Assembly: GCA_963971425.1 (NCBI GenBank)
Contig: OZ020520.1
Coordinates: forward strand, 25,996,754-26,060,753
Source: Bryoerythrophyllum caledonicum
Lineage: Eukaryota > Streptophyta > Bryopsida > Pottiales > Pottiaceae
Direction: 5' to 3'
DNA: 64,000 nucleotides
Numbering within the stretch: position 1 is the stretch's first letter; each line of letters opens with the position of its first letter. Both the position numbers and the translations under genes were made by a program. The notes beneath the pieces were generated by a model. That model saw nothing but the letters and a program-made list of their open reading frames with translations, did not search any database and was not told where the DNA came from. Below are positions 49,662 to 61,439 of this stretch, one piece after another.

Positions 49662-52600
49662 CAGTGACAAACAAAACCGAGTACAGTTTTTACTCACTTC
49701 CATTCAAAAAATGATACCATGAGTATCGGTGGGCAAAACCGAAATGTGTACAAATCAAAGTTGTAGTACATGATGTATTACACAATGCTTAAAAGTTTGA
49801 GGTGGAGTTGAATTGTGGTTTGGAAGATATCAAATGCCAAAATAGAGTGCCTTCATACTCACTTTTGTTCAAGATTGGTATGAGAGCTTTCAAAATATAC
49901 ACAATTTGGAATGAAGCCAATTTTCTTTAGTGTTGTCTTCATGGTATTGTAAACCATCATCTTGAACATGTGTATGCCTTTCATCAATGGAAATCAACCT
50001 TTGTGTGCATGAGATAAATCTCAAATTGTGGAAAAATAGATTTTTTCTTGTGAGAATGGCATTTGATAATCCTTTGTAGAATCGATAACATGGAATATTA
50101 GTGGACATCATAAGTGACAAACGTGAATCAATATTGGCCATTATTGCATGTATTTCATTTTGTATTTGAATTTTTTTAGTATTCAATAAACTCCTTTATA
50201 AACTTGATTATTTATATTGGAATGATGTGATGGTTTTCTTCTTCGACCTTATTGATGTGACAATGCTCATCAATGGAAGCTTTCCATCCACCACTTTGAT
50301 TTCACTTACTTGCATTTTGATGACTTCGTATCATAAAATACTCGACGCTCCATTTTGCCCCTTCTTTGATTTTCATACCAAAAATAGTTTTGATTGCATA
50401 CTTGGTTTGGGTGAAGAGGTTCTTACTTGCTCCCCAAGGCACCCAAAGTTAGTAAAGTCACAAATCGAGTATACAAGTCCCAATCCCCATTTTCACCTCT
50501 CACATTTATTTATCCTCAATCGTTTTGCTCTCCGCTCCTCCGACCATCTCCCACCTCGCTGGCTTGACTTATGTTGAATTATTCTCCACCATCCCTACTT
50601 GACTATCTGCCATGACTTCCATCACAGGGGAGCCTCCTGACTCAAGTCGTGCGCCCAGAGTCGGAGGAGATGCGCGCAGAGTTTATTCAAGAGGCGGAGC
50701 TGGAGCAGGCGCCCGAGTATTTTTCTCCCGTTCAGAGCATTATGAACCTTGACATCATTATGGATGACACCACCACCGCCAACCCCACAATTGGGCTCCC
50801 TTGCCCAGAGTGAGACCAAATGTACACGTACACTTGGCCGGTCGAGATGTCATACACAATGAATACACTCGTGTAGCGTCAAGAGCTTATCTACCTGCAT
50901 CCATAAGTATGTCAATAAATATGTCTTTCATCAATAAATTGAACTCACGCCTTCCTGTACAGCGGTCATGCAAGTGCCCAGTGCATGCCTTGTAATTTTG
51001 TAATCCTGTATTGTGGTTGAAAAGCCCATATATAACGAGCAAAGTTGCAAACCTGGATTGACCTACTCGGAGTTGCTAAATTGAATCATGCCTTCAAATG
51101 TCGGAGCATTCATCCACTTGAAGCATTCACCCCAAGTGAGTTCGAGCACGGAATTATTGGCATGCTCCTGTGCTTTCACACCATGCTCCTTCCTACGAAG
51201 GAGAATTTTTCCAATGTAAGCATATGCAAATCAAAGCTCATATGAGAAAGCAGGATCTGTTGAAATTCTGATTCAAGACATGAAAAGAAACTCAGAAGCA
51301 GGCTACCTTCATCATGATACAGAGCACACGCTGGCAGAATACTTACCAATTACTTCATCATCCGTAAACAACACCCTTTTGCCACTAAATTACACACAAT
51401 TCTGCTTATCTCAAATACTAGCACAGCGTGCACCTCTGCCGGTATTTGCCCCTAGATAAACCTGCGGAGTAAGTTATGCCCCAATTTTCAAAAGGCACTT
51501 TCACCGAGTGGCCGATGAACATAAACAAGACTGTGCAGGACCATGCAGGATATGGATCTAGGTAAAGCAATGTTCAGATTCATACCAACAGTTTTATTCA
51601 TTAGTCACACAACAATTTGGAAGTTTGTTACGTGCACCCAACTTCCTTCGCCACAAAACAGCCTACAAGCTTCAGAATGGTTAGAATCCTCCACCAGAGA
51701 TCTGCTGGAGCAGTTGAACCTCAACCGGTATGGCAGCAGCAGGAGCTTCCTTCTTCAAAGAGCCGGAGGTTGTGGATTGTCGATAGACTCGATCTCAATT
51801 TCTCTTTAGAGTTAGCACATTATTCATTGGAAGTCTGCAATTCCACCATCTATTGCAATGCCACCATCTAATCCACCTGCAGACTTCCGAGTATGTGTGG
51901 TCGAGGGGAGACTCCTTGCAACTGCACCGTTCACGAATCACATGCAGACGCAAGATCATCCTTCAAATCTGCTTACAAGCAAATGGCTGTCTGGTACCTC
52001 CTCTTCATGTGCTTCAACCTCAGACGTTCGCTCCTTATCTGAATCTCCATCAACCATATCCTTGTGTCTCTCCAGTGTCAGCAATGTCAATGGGAGCCAG
52101 GTGACCAGTTCCCTCCATCTCCGACTCGATGTTCTCATACTTCGAAACCTCTTCACCCATAGCGATTAAAACTATTTTTGGTATGAAAATCAAAGAAGGG
52201 GCAAAATGGAGCGTCGAGTATTTTATGATACGAAGTCATCAAAATGCAAGTAAGTGAAATCAAAGTGGTGGATGGAAAGCTTCCATTGATGAGCATTGTC
52301 ACATCAATAAGGTCGAAGAAGAAAACCATCACATCATTCCAATATAAATAATCAAGTTTATAAAGGAGTTTATTGAATACTAAAAAAATTCAAATACAAA
52401 ATGAAATACATGCAATAATGGCCAATATTGATTCACGTTTGTCACTTATGATGTCCACTAATATTCCATGTTATCGATTCTACAAAGGATTATCAAATGC
52501 CATTCTCACAAGAAAAAATCTATTTTTCCACAATTTGAGATTTATCTCATGCACACAAAGGTTGATTTCCATTGATGAAAGGCATACACATGTTCAAGAT

Positions 52601-52897
52601 GATGGTTTACAATACCATGAAGACAACACTAAAGAAAATTGGCTTCATTCCAAATTGTGTATATTTTGAAAGCTCTCATACCAATCTTGAACAAAAGTGA
52701 GTATGAAGGCACTCTATTTTGGCATTTGATATCTTCCAAACCACAATTCAACTCCACCTCAAACTTTTAAGCATTGTGTAATACATCATGTACTACAACT
52801 TTGATTTGTACACATTTCGGTTTTGCCCACCGATACTCATGGTATCATTTTTTGAATGGAAGTGAGTAAAAACTGTACTCGGTTTTGTTTGTCACTG
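49662..52897. mobile_element. Long-arm inverted-repeat element with captured cargo (TA-flanked)
   Basis: Two arms of 736 bp (49662-50397 and 52162-52897) are reverse complements. Every stretch I compared was identical, with no net length difference; mismatches appear only at the innermost bases. The ends read TA-CAGTGACAAACAAAACCGAG on both sides. The TA target and CAGTG ends point to Tc1/mariner, non-autonomous. The spacer of about 1.76 kb has no transposase but contains exon-like pieces. Each arm holds the same accidental 98-codon open frame. Mutator-type membership is less likely because I see no 9-bp target duplication. Confidence 0.85.
50398..52161. other. Cargo of the long-arm element: exon-like fragments
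   Basis: Less AT-rich than the arms. At 50629, after an acceptor-like TTCCATCACAG, a plus-strand frame runs to TGA at 50811-50813 (VRPESEEMRAEFIQEAELEQ, then a Met/Asp-rich part and a C-terminus TIGLPCPE). It resembles a last coding exon. On the minus strand, 52156-51956 is a second charged open stretch (Glu/Lys-rich, ending VSRFEG). Neither is recognised. They could be pieces of host genes picked up by the element. Confidence 0.4.
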
Positions 52898-53395
52898 TAT
52901 ATAGAGTCACAAAATCATTGCATGTTAATTCTTAATTAGGCTTTGTAGAAACTCGAACTACACGTTATATGAAGTCAACGGTGTATTGGTACACTCGGAA
53001 ATTCTCACAGAAACACACGTGGTTGTAAAATATGTATATCGTGCTGGACCACCAGCATCTCTGCAGGCAATCCGTATTTTAAAATAGGCATAATGACGAG
53101 TACTACTGTCACAACACGTGATGCATTCTTGCCGACATATGTGCCTGAATCCAGTCGGTATGCCAACCGCATCTTCCTCGACATGCACAAAGGTAAAGGT
53201 TTCTCCAGGTACTGAATGTCTGGTCGCGTTTGCGTATTGTGGCTGACACTTTGAAGGTCTCCTTCAAATCCAGCTCCCTCAAGCTGGCCTTTAGTTTCAC
53301 TACATAACTAATCAATATTTTAATCCAAGAAATGCTAATACATGACAGGGATTTTTTGTTGGAGATTGCGGGAATGGGCCTGTGCATTCAGGGCA
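52898..53395. other. Intergenic stretch, no gene recognised
   Basis: Short minus-strand frames overlap here without recognisable domains. Confidence 0.25.
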
Positions 53396-53539
53396 CCAGT
53401 ACAAGTGGGGTTGTTTTTGACACTGTAGAGTCTAAAGAATATTTTATTGTGCACACGTTTTCGACACTATTTTGGACACTTCACTTTTTAAAAAAAATGT
53501 CGTATATAGAGTGTCGAAAATAGCCCCATTTGTACTTGG
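53396..53539. mobile_element. MITE family C, complete, 144 bp
   Basis: The left end CCAGTACAAGTGGGGTTGTT pairs with the right end, read inward, CCAAGTACAAATGGGGCTAT; the inverted repeat is about 29 bp and includes TTTTTGACACT/TTTTCGACACT. No coding capacity. It lies about 240 bp beyond the stop codon of DUF2235 gene 2. Confidence 0.75.
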
Positions 53540-53781
53540 CGTTGTGCATAATAGAAGCATGCGAACCCATTCCAGGTTTACTTTAAAACAAGTTCAGCAT
53601 CAGAAATAACAGAATATATATTATGCGGTATTTCAAAGTAGATATTTCATTAGAAATGGAATTTGAGGTAGAAGTAACTGGAGAAACAAATTCCACGAAC
53701 AAACAGTAGGATTGCAAACCATGTTGTACGAATTCGAAGCTGATATGTACAAACTGGGAAGCAAACGCACGCGGCGTGAGC

Positions 53782-55137
53782 TCACGTTTTCTTCTTGGTG
53801 GCCGGGTGAGTACCATTACTAGAACCCGAGGCTGGCGCCTTGGTCTGGAGGTGAAGCTTCTTGCAGCTGCACTCCTCTTCCGGCAGATCCTTCTTTTCGA
53901 TCTCGGTGCGCCACTCGCCCGTGACGCGATCCAGCAGGCTCGGGGGGCGGTAATGACTGTCCTGCTGGAAGCGCTCCTTGACAGACCAGTGCAGCGCCGC
54001 GCCCACGGAGCCCAAGACGTTGCGGTAGTATCGACTCTTGAACGACGCGTAGAATCCGTGCAGCATCTGGCCGAACGAGTCCTGCGTCTTCGTCTTGGAC
54101 ACCCGGCGCCGTTCGCTGACGGTTCCGGAGGGGTACGAGTTCAACGGCGTCCCCTTGTCAGCGGAGGTGGTGGCGGTGTCTGTCTCGCCAAGCTCGACGG
54201 CCTTGCCAGCGCCGTAGATCCAGTAGAAGCGCAGCCCGAGGTTCTGCGCCTTGTGCTGCATCCAGATGTAGGAGTACTGCCACAGGTCGTCGGGGTCCTC
54301 GTCCTCGTCGCCCGTGGCGCCGCCGCCCACGTTGCAGTGCGACCCGATAAACCACACCTGGCGCACGTCCTTATTCTCCGGCTTGCGCTTGTCCCACAGC
54401 GTCGGTTGGAAGTCCTCGCGGTTCTCGTCGATCGCGAGCGCGTGGTACGCGTTCTCAACAATGCAGGGTAGGTCCTGCCCGTGGAACCCGTAGTGCTTGC
54501 GCGACCAGGGGACGATGTAGTCTAGGAAAACGCCCAACGGCTGCAGGACCGTCCAGTTGAGCTTGAATGCGGAGTCCGGGATGCCCAGCGCGCCCACCGT
54601 GTCCCACACGCCCACCATCTTTATCGTCACGTGCTGGCAGTACTTGGCGCTGAACTCCCGCAGCTGCTTCTCGTCCACATGCTCCCGGCGGTAGAGATTG
54701 TACGCCTGGTTGAGCACGGCGTTCGAGATCTCGGGTTTCCCGTCCTTGCGGGTCAGGACGCCGCCGCTGCGGTGTACCAGGGAAACCAGGCTCCGCGCGG
54801 AGTACGCGCCGCGGCTGAACCCGAACACGAAGATCTCATCGCCCTGGCGGTAGTTGTTGGACAGCCAGCGGTAGCCCTCCTTGATGATGTCCGAGAGGCC
54901 GTAACCGAACGCGCCGCCCAGGAACGTGCCCACCCTGTTGGTGCCCACGCCCTTCAGGTATTTCACCAGCTGCACCGGCTCGGATTCCGGGTCCACCTCC
55001 TCGCCCTTGTCCGGCTTGTAGTCGTCTATGGCCTCAAACATCCGCGCCACATTCGTCAAGTTGTGCCGCTCGTTCCAGGTTCCGTCAAACATCAACACCA
55101 GGCGCCGAATATTCTTCTTACCAGTCGTCTCTGCCAT
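53782..55137 (-). CDS. DUF2235 alpha/beta-hydrolase (Tle1-like lipase fold), gene 2
   Basis: Single-exon, GC-rich gene of 451 residues, a diverged paralogue of the gene at 34.5 kb in opposite orientation. Motifs: LVLMFDGTW (13-21), the nucleophile elbow GFSRGAYSAR with Ser108, GVWDTVGALGIP with Asp179, and FIGSHCNVGGG with His267. In gene 1 the last motif is HGDVGGG, as is usual in the family, so Asp is replaced by Asn (269) here. DENREDFQPTLW is conserved. A Ser/Thr/Lys-rich insertion at about 315-352 is absent from gene 1. The C-terminus has CSCKK, as in gene 1, followed by a Lys-rich tail. I chose ATG 55137 because DGTW follows at the same distance as in relatives; the upstream extension has no ATG. 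The end of a MITE lies 8 bp before this ATG. Substrate unknown. Confidence 0.9.
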   Translation of the reverse strand: MAETTGKKNIRRLVLMFDGTWNERHNLTNVARMFEAIDDYKPDKGEEVDPESEPVQLVKYLKGVGTNRVGTFLGGAFGYGLSDIIKEGYRWLSNNYRQGDEIFVFGFSRGAYSARSLVSLVHRSGGVLTRKDGKPEISNAVLNQAYNLYRREHVDEKQLREFSAKYCQHVTIKMVGVWDTVGALGIPDSAFKLNWTVLQPLGVFLDYIVPWSRKHYGFHGQDLPCIVENAYHALAIDENREDFQPTLWDKRKPENKDVRQVWFIGSHCNVGGGATGDEDEDPDDLWQYSYIWMQHKAQNLGLRFYWIYGAGKAVELGETDTATTSADKGTPLNSYPSGTVSERRRVSKTKTQDSFGQMLHGFYASFKSRYYRNVLGSVGAALHWSVKERFQQDSHYRPPSLLDRVTGEWRTEIEKKDLPEEECSCKKLHLQTKAPASGSSNGTHPATKKKT

Positions 55138-55145
55138 CCTGTCAA

Positions 55146-55285
55146 CCAGTACAAAATGGGGTTCAAGTTTTTGACACTCTGAATTCAATACTTTTCGGTG
55201 TTCAAAGTGTCGAAAAAACTGTCGGGAAAAATGTTAACAAACTTGTGCATAGTGTAAAAAACTGTGGAATTTAGAGTGTCTGGTT
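55146..55285. mobile_element. MITE family C copy or fragment at the 5' side of DUF2235 gene 2
   Basis: Begins CCAGTACAAAATGGGGTTCA, followed by TTTTTGACACT, matching the left end of the MITE at 53396. The far end is not clear; an AGTGTC-containing sequence at about 55278-55285 may be a remnant. It forms the sequence directly before the start codon of gene 2. Confidence 0.55.
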
Positions 55286-56646
55286 GTTAGGTGAGCTACT
55301 AGAAACCATCACAAGGTGCCAACAGCTCTTTGGTGGGAGCCGGCCACTGTCCAAGATTCTCACAAAATAATCTCACGATTCAATCTCGAATTAAGCACGA
55401 CGCTTAAGCTCCTACCGACAAACTCAGGCAAACGACTCAAGAGTGAGTTAAGCTCGGTGCCGACTCTGGTCGCATCAATGTCACACTTTGGACCGAGACC
55501 AGTACAACACCAATGTGAACTCTGGAATACCTGAAAACCACGAATGATGAATCTGCTCCGCTTTGAAAGTAGCAACCAGCAGAACGTATACCAAATCTTC
55601 AGTTTCATCCGCGTTCACAGCAACGAAAACTAGAAGCTCCCTCAATGATGAGTCTTACTAAAACGAAACACCACAACAACCTTTATAATGAAGTAGACAT
55701 AGGCCCACAACTTGGAATCTCCTCTGGATCAATTTCTGAACAGAGGATCACACTAAAATCCGCCACTAGTGTCCCACCTAGCGTAGCCTCCGGAGCAGCG
55801 ATTCCTCAACTGCCTAAAATTAGTTGAGAAGCTACAGGAAAAACTTGGCTGCCACATCGTCCATTATATATATAGAGTGCGGATTCCTGATGCTTTCCTT
55901 CTCTCCGTGGATAAATCGCACGTTGCCTTTCTCCTGGCGGGGAAACTCTACTGTCTCACGTGTTCTTTGACTGTGTGACACGCTGGACCACTTCGACATA
56001 TACCCTGCTATCTGTTCTATTTCCTCGTCGGACAAGACTTTCAGGAAAAAGTCTACCATCTCACGTGTTCTTCAGTGTGTGACAGGCTGGTATACTTCGA
56101 ACGTGGATCGTGATTCGAGGAAGTGCTTCTCCACTCCGTAGTTTACTCCTTGAATTCACGTCCGGAGCACCAACTTGGCTCTTGACATGAGAGTTACATG
56201 TCGCAACGTCCACAGCGCCATGAAATTATGGATGTTCTCTGAGGTACCATCATGGCTCCTGAGACGACTTCACATGTCTCAAGGTCCACAGCGCTATGCA
56301 TGACTCTGAGACGACTAAAAAAAACAGACAGCCAAAAAATTTGACCTCTTTCATCTAACAGTCCACATCTTGTCAACTTTTGATTATTTTATTGAAAAAA
56401 TCGACAGACACTTAAGGAAGTTTGGGTCAACTAAAAACAACGACCCAAGTTTTGCTCGAGAGTCCATCGCCTTGGCACCAAAACTCTCCAAAAGTACTGC
56501 CAGGTAGGCACAATGGAAGACGACGGCCTTTGGACTTTGGCCTTTGGTGTGAAGGCCGAGAGGCCGGACTTTGGCCATTCAAGCAATCTCATTGGTGGAA
56601 ACTGACGGACTCTCGACTCGGGTGTTAGGTGTAAAGCGGCCCTAAG
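55286..56646. other. Region upstream of DUF2235 gene 2, no gene seen
   Basis: Contains imperfect duplicates, for example TCTCACGTGTTCTT at about 55955 and 56062, and GTCCACAGCGC at about 56209 and 56284. No coding region is recognisable. Confidence 0.3.
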
Positions 56647-57057
56647 GGTAGGACAACCCAAAACCGACCGGCGACCCAATACCGCTCCCTTCTATACCTT
56701 TCCTGGATTTCAAAGAGGAAATGTAGCTTGTCTTTACATGACTTTTGCATCAATTGGTTTATTTTTCAGTGATAAGTGGACCACTTGTTGTTTCCAACGG
56801 ATCAATGATAATACTCAATAAAGTAAACATATGTCCATTATTTAAATACCTGGATTTTCCACTTAATAAAGTAAAAGTGACCTGGATACTGCCACGTGGC
56901 ACACTTTGGGATGCCTAGGTATCGGTCCGGTTATTGGCCTTGCTCTTTCATAGTATAGAGCAAATGTGATGGCTGGCTAAATTTCCTCCCTGAAGTCCAA
57001 GAGGGGTATAGAAGGGAGTGGTATTGGGTCACTGGTCGGTTTTGGGTTGTCCTACCT
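56647..57057. mobile_element. MITE family D, about 0.4 kb, 60-bp inverted ends
   Basis: The left end GGTAGGACAACCCAAAACCG and the right end, read inward, are the same. The similarity continues for about 60 bp (GACCCAATACC, CTCCCTTCTATACC). No coding capacity. Superfamily not assigned because the target duplication is unclear. Confidence 0.7.
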
Positions 57058-57139
57058 TACAATTGATACGACTTATGAATATTGAAAGACCTCCTTGACC
57101 ATCACCAACATGCGGTCTGTAACTTTTTATAATGAATAC

Positions 57140-57560
57140 ATTCAAAGGGACTATGACTATGTTTCACCAAAACCATCCCTAAACTGCTCATTTTAGTGGA
57201 AAGAGTGGAAGTGAAAAATACAATTTCTATTTCCATCTCCAATCGTAAGATCTTCATCTATACTAATACAACCACATGCTCACAAATTTCCATAGTCTTT
57301 GTCTATATGGACTTAAAGATCAATATTGAGTTTGAATTGAGAAAAAATAATTCTTCTTTTGGATTATTAGACTATGCTTCACTTGGTGTTAAATTTTTGT
57401 ACTACATAGTTCTATTTAATTTTATGTTGTATTATGTGTGTGATGATAGTTCCTCATATACCAATTTTTAGAGGTATTGGAGAAGTGAAGCATTTTCAAA
57501 AAGATTGAGCAATAAAGAGATTCAAAGTTCAAAAATCACCAAACCACATTTTGATTTATA
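57140..57560 (+). mobile_element. TTAA family A, degraded copy 7
   Basis: Weak match to the left half of the family body (CACTTGGTGTTAAATTTTTG, then CCAATTTTTAGAGGTA). Both ends are lost. Confidence 0.4.
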
Positions 57561-60500
57561 ATCAATTCAATTTTGTGTTGTTTTTGAAAATCCTAACCGT
57601 CAAAATTCTATTTCATGCTTTTTCTTCAAGGAAACAAAATTGAAATACGAATGGATGAAAATATTTTATTATTATGAGGAAATGAAATTTGTTTTGTGCA
57701 CATTGCCCAAAAAAGGTGAGAAACTTAGGCTCGTCTTGGAGTGAAAGCATCACAGTATAGAAGGTTTTTTCTTACAATCTTAAATAAAGTAGTAGTACTG
57801 TAGTCTGAAAAAGATTTAATGGGAACAAACCCAAGAAACTTGTAGCAGAAGGTTTGTAAGAGGAGAGTCTATGTCTATCTGTTAACTAGATCAAAGTTGA
57901 AGAGAAAGTAATTCCATACTACTAATCCTTTACCTAGTGAGCATCACTTTAGTGGTGGAACTAACAGACACTTTATTCATGTCAGTCTCCTCCGGAGACT
58001 CGTGTTCTTCTTAGATCAAAGTTGTAAGAATGTTCGTTATTGCTCAATTAGTCTGTAAACAACTCCTACATATATCAATTTATATCCTAGACTTCTAACG
58101 CTTCAAGTGTAAAATCCTGCAACCTATAAAGTAAAGAGAACCTTATGAGTTTGCACATATCTTTCATCTTCAATCTTTAAAAGATGTGGGATACAGTGGA
58201 TGAAGACATTTTGTTTGCACAAGCTAAAAAACCTCTCTATTGTGTCTTATTCCATATTCTAGTGTCTCCCTGGCTTGCTACAGTTGTTCTTTTGCTCCAT
58301 AGCAATGCTTTCATGATTTCGCTCCTTACAAAGCAAGTACAATAAATTGTGCCAATTGCAATTTTGTGGACTTAGTACTATAAAAATTAATCTTGAAAGC
58401 CAACAACCTATGTTAAATGGAGATTACTCCTTTATTCTTTTACTCAATCAAAACCTAGTGATATTCAAACAAAATCTTGATCTCCTCAAATACACCCCAG
58501 AGGCCTCAAATCATGCCAAATTTTATTGGCTAGTTCATAGTTGATACAATGTCAATCCTCCAATACTCAACTAGATCCTCTTCTATCTTCTTAAAATCTC
58601 ATCCTAATCCTCTCAAAAACTCACTCCTCAACCTCCCACACACATCTACTAGGGAGAGAGGGAGAGAGCTCTTTGAAGCTCTCCCTATAAGTCCCATTGA
58701 AACCTAGATTCATCCATCCAATGGATGAGAATTGACCAGGGTGGACATTCATCTACCTGATTAGGTCCATCCACTTGTATTCAACCAATGATCAAAAACA
58801 AAAACTACTACCTTGTCCCATAAATTCTAGTTCTCCACTTCACAATCAATAAGCAATTCGAGTAACTTGGCACAACTTAAGGTCATCACTCCGTTTTCAA
58901 AATCCTATAACTTCCTCAGCTTTTCATGTGCCCCTACTAGGACTCCTACATCAAGCTTCAAGAACTGCATATGTCTCCCTAAGTTCTCAAGCTTCTCACC
59001 TAGGTATCCTAATACCAATTCCACCCTTCCTTCTGCTCTTGCTGTCGTCATTGCCATCCTCATAGCCTCCCTTTTTCATATTCATCAACAATCTTCCTTT
59101 GAGGATTCACATCATCAAAATTTCTATTTGAACTACTTGCCTCGCTTGATGCAAGTGATGAAACCAGAGGCTGCATTCTCATGATCAATTCCAACACAAC
59201 AAAAAAATTACATCATCAAATATACTTGAACACCTTCTTTTGCTTTATGCAAGTCATGAAACCAGAGGCTGCACTTTGATGACTACTTCTAACACAACAA
59301 ACACAGTGGTCTTACTATTATAAACGTTACAACTTTTATATTCTCGTTCTCTCGCTTGCACTTGCTAGAAACATGAAATACAATCAAGATGACATGATTA
59401 AACTCATATTTGCAACCATGTAATTCTTTAAATGTATATCTCACTATTCTACCCATATGAGCATTGCACCATGACGCAAGCTCGCTGGGAAATTGCTTTG
59501 GCAACCGACCATGACCGGGTTGCCCACCTACCCCCTTACTTGCGCCACACTTGTGTGCACCCCTGCTCACTGGCTCCCCCTACCACCATGGCGCTTGACC
59601 GCCAACGTGTCGATCGCCCGCACGCTTGACCGCATGTGTGCCCTTCACTCATACGCCCACTCAGCCTTCACCCTAGCACTGTCATCCATGTCCCACATCT
59701 CATCTACCAGCCTCGTCAATGTTGCCCTTGATTTTGCTAGATCTAGCAGGTTGAGCAACCACATGCTTCATGGCAAAATATTGCGCTACAATTCTTGATG
59801 TCGCACCAAGATCACAATGCCGCATACTGTGACCAAAGTTTTGTGACGGTTTTGTAAAGATCTCATGTGTTGTGAGGATTTCCTTGATGTGCTTTACTTT
59901 TCTTGATTTGATTACGTGTGGAGAGGGCACTTAGATTCTAAACACGCTTCCGAGTGTAGGTGATGATCTAATTGTATTGAGGTTGTTTTACTAGATCTGC
60001 ATGCTCATCAGGAAAGCTTTGCATGCAAGGAAACACTCATCAGGCCCTTCGACAAGAAATTATAATCTAGAGTACATAGGATAGAACACTGAAATGGAAT
60101 TAAATCAAGATCATGCCGATGTAGAAGAGTTGCATATGGCACAAAAGCGTTTTATGGATATAACCTTCCACATCCAAGGAATGGAGAGGAACTACATACC
60201 TGGTCATTTGACGCTGGAAACCTCTATGAAGACGGACACTACACTCCTTACGAGCCTCTATACTAATATCCCTGACCTAGTCATGTTCTCTACCTTGGCA
60301 ATGTTCCTTATCCTAGATAATCTAGCAATGCACCCTCTGCCCAACTCTCCAAGTGGCCTTCATAAAGGAATGTCCTCCACAAACTTTGTACATTTGTTGA
60401 GATGTCGTCACCTGGTCCTTCAGACAAGACATTTCCCACTTAGAAGGTAGTGGTTAAACAAGGAGGAGGGAAAATGAAAAACATAAACAAGACCACAATA

Positions 60501-61439
60501 CTATGGGATTGCCTTGACGACTTCTTTCAAGGAGAAATGTCTGTGAAACAATTTCCCTACATATTTGTTGTAAAAAGCATCCTACATTTCTGTAGTAAAG
60601 ATAATAGAGGCATATATTTGGGCTAAATCAGCCATGCAAGAAATCAAGTAAGTAACTCTAAGTAAGCGTTCTATTATTTGCTATTATATTATAAAATTCT
60701 TCACCAATATTCAATCATTTTCCTATTGAAGCTTTCTTTGTAATATGGCTCAAGGAACTTGACAAACACTACTAAAAAGTGGGGTATAAATTATTGGAGC
60801 ATGAACTACTAGCCTTGAATAAATTAAACAACAATTACTTAGGACCCGTTGAGGCTGCCATTTTGTAGCTAAAAATTGCCCTAGTAATTTGGCATTGGTT
60901 GAATTTTTGTGACTAGAGGAGTGATGAAATCCACGTGACTGCTAACATTCTTTGCATTTTCAACCCTATGTTTTGCATCCAAGATTTGTACAATTTTGCT
61001 CATGTGGCTAGCAGGTGGGTGACTTGGATTGTGTCCTAGTAATTCACTAGTAATACGCAAGGTGTTTTGCTAAGTTGTGTCATTGGATAGAAACTAATTG
61101 CACCAACATATTTTACACCCAAAGAATAACTCATGGATATTTTTAAAATTTTGCTAATGTGGCAAGTAGGTGGATGACATGGATCTTGTGTCCTACTACA
61201 CTAAACATTGCATTTAGTGTAGCGCCCAGTAAATGACTTGTAAATGCTAGAAACACATGACATTCTTCTCTAGGCCTAGAAAATCATTGAGGGGGCAAAG
61301 ACACTAAAGCGCAAGACATGAGATGACAAGAATTAAGTTGGAATGTCAACTAATCGAGGTTGTCTATGTTCTTTTGTTATTAAACAACTTCTAATTGACA
61401 AATCACTTTGCACAATACACTTCCACTCTATGGAGCATG
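57561..61439. other. AT-rich stretch, no gene recognised
   Basis: No gene is supported. The open frame 58867-59184 starts at TTG and has no domain; the 118-codon frame 60094-60450 is not recognised. Two near-copies of a sequence around ATGAAACCAGAGGCTGCA lie at 59157 and 59257. Another duplicated block (about 60990-61050 and 61147-61207, with GTGGATGACATGGAT-like cores) is followed by a family B type end CTACACTAAACATTGCATTTAGTGTAG (61197-61223). Confidence 0.3.

Noticed and set aside
49890-52669. Two identical 98-codon open frames as a duplicated gene
   Set aside because: They are the same accidental frame in the two arms of the long inverted repeat, begin on a non-ATG codon, and show no recognisable domain.
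53776-54471. 231-codon plus-strand open frame
   Set aside because: It lies antisense to DUF2235 gene 2; the GC-rich codon pattern of the real gene opens this frame.
58867-59184. 105-codon open frame
   Set aside because: It starts at TTG rather than ATG, is Ser/Pro-rich and AT-driven, and has no recognisable domain.
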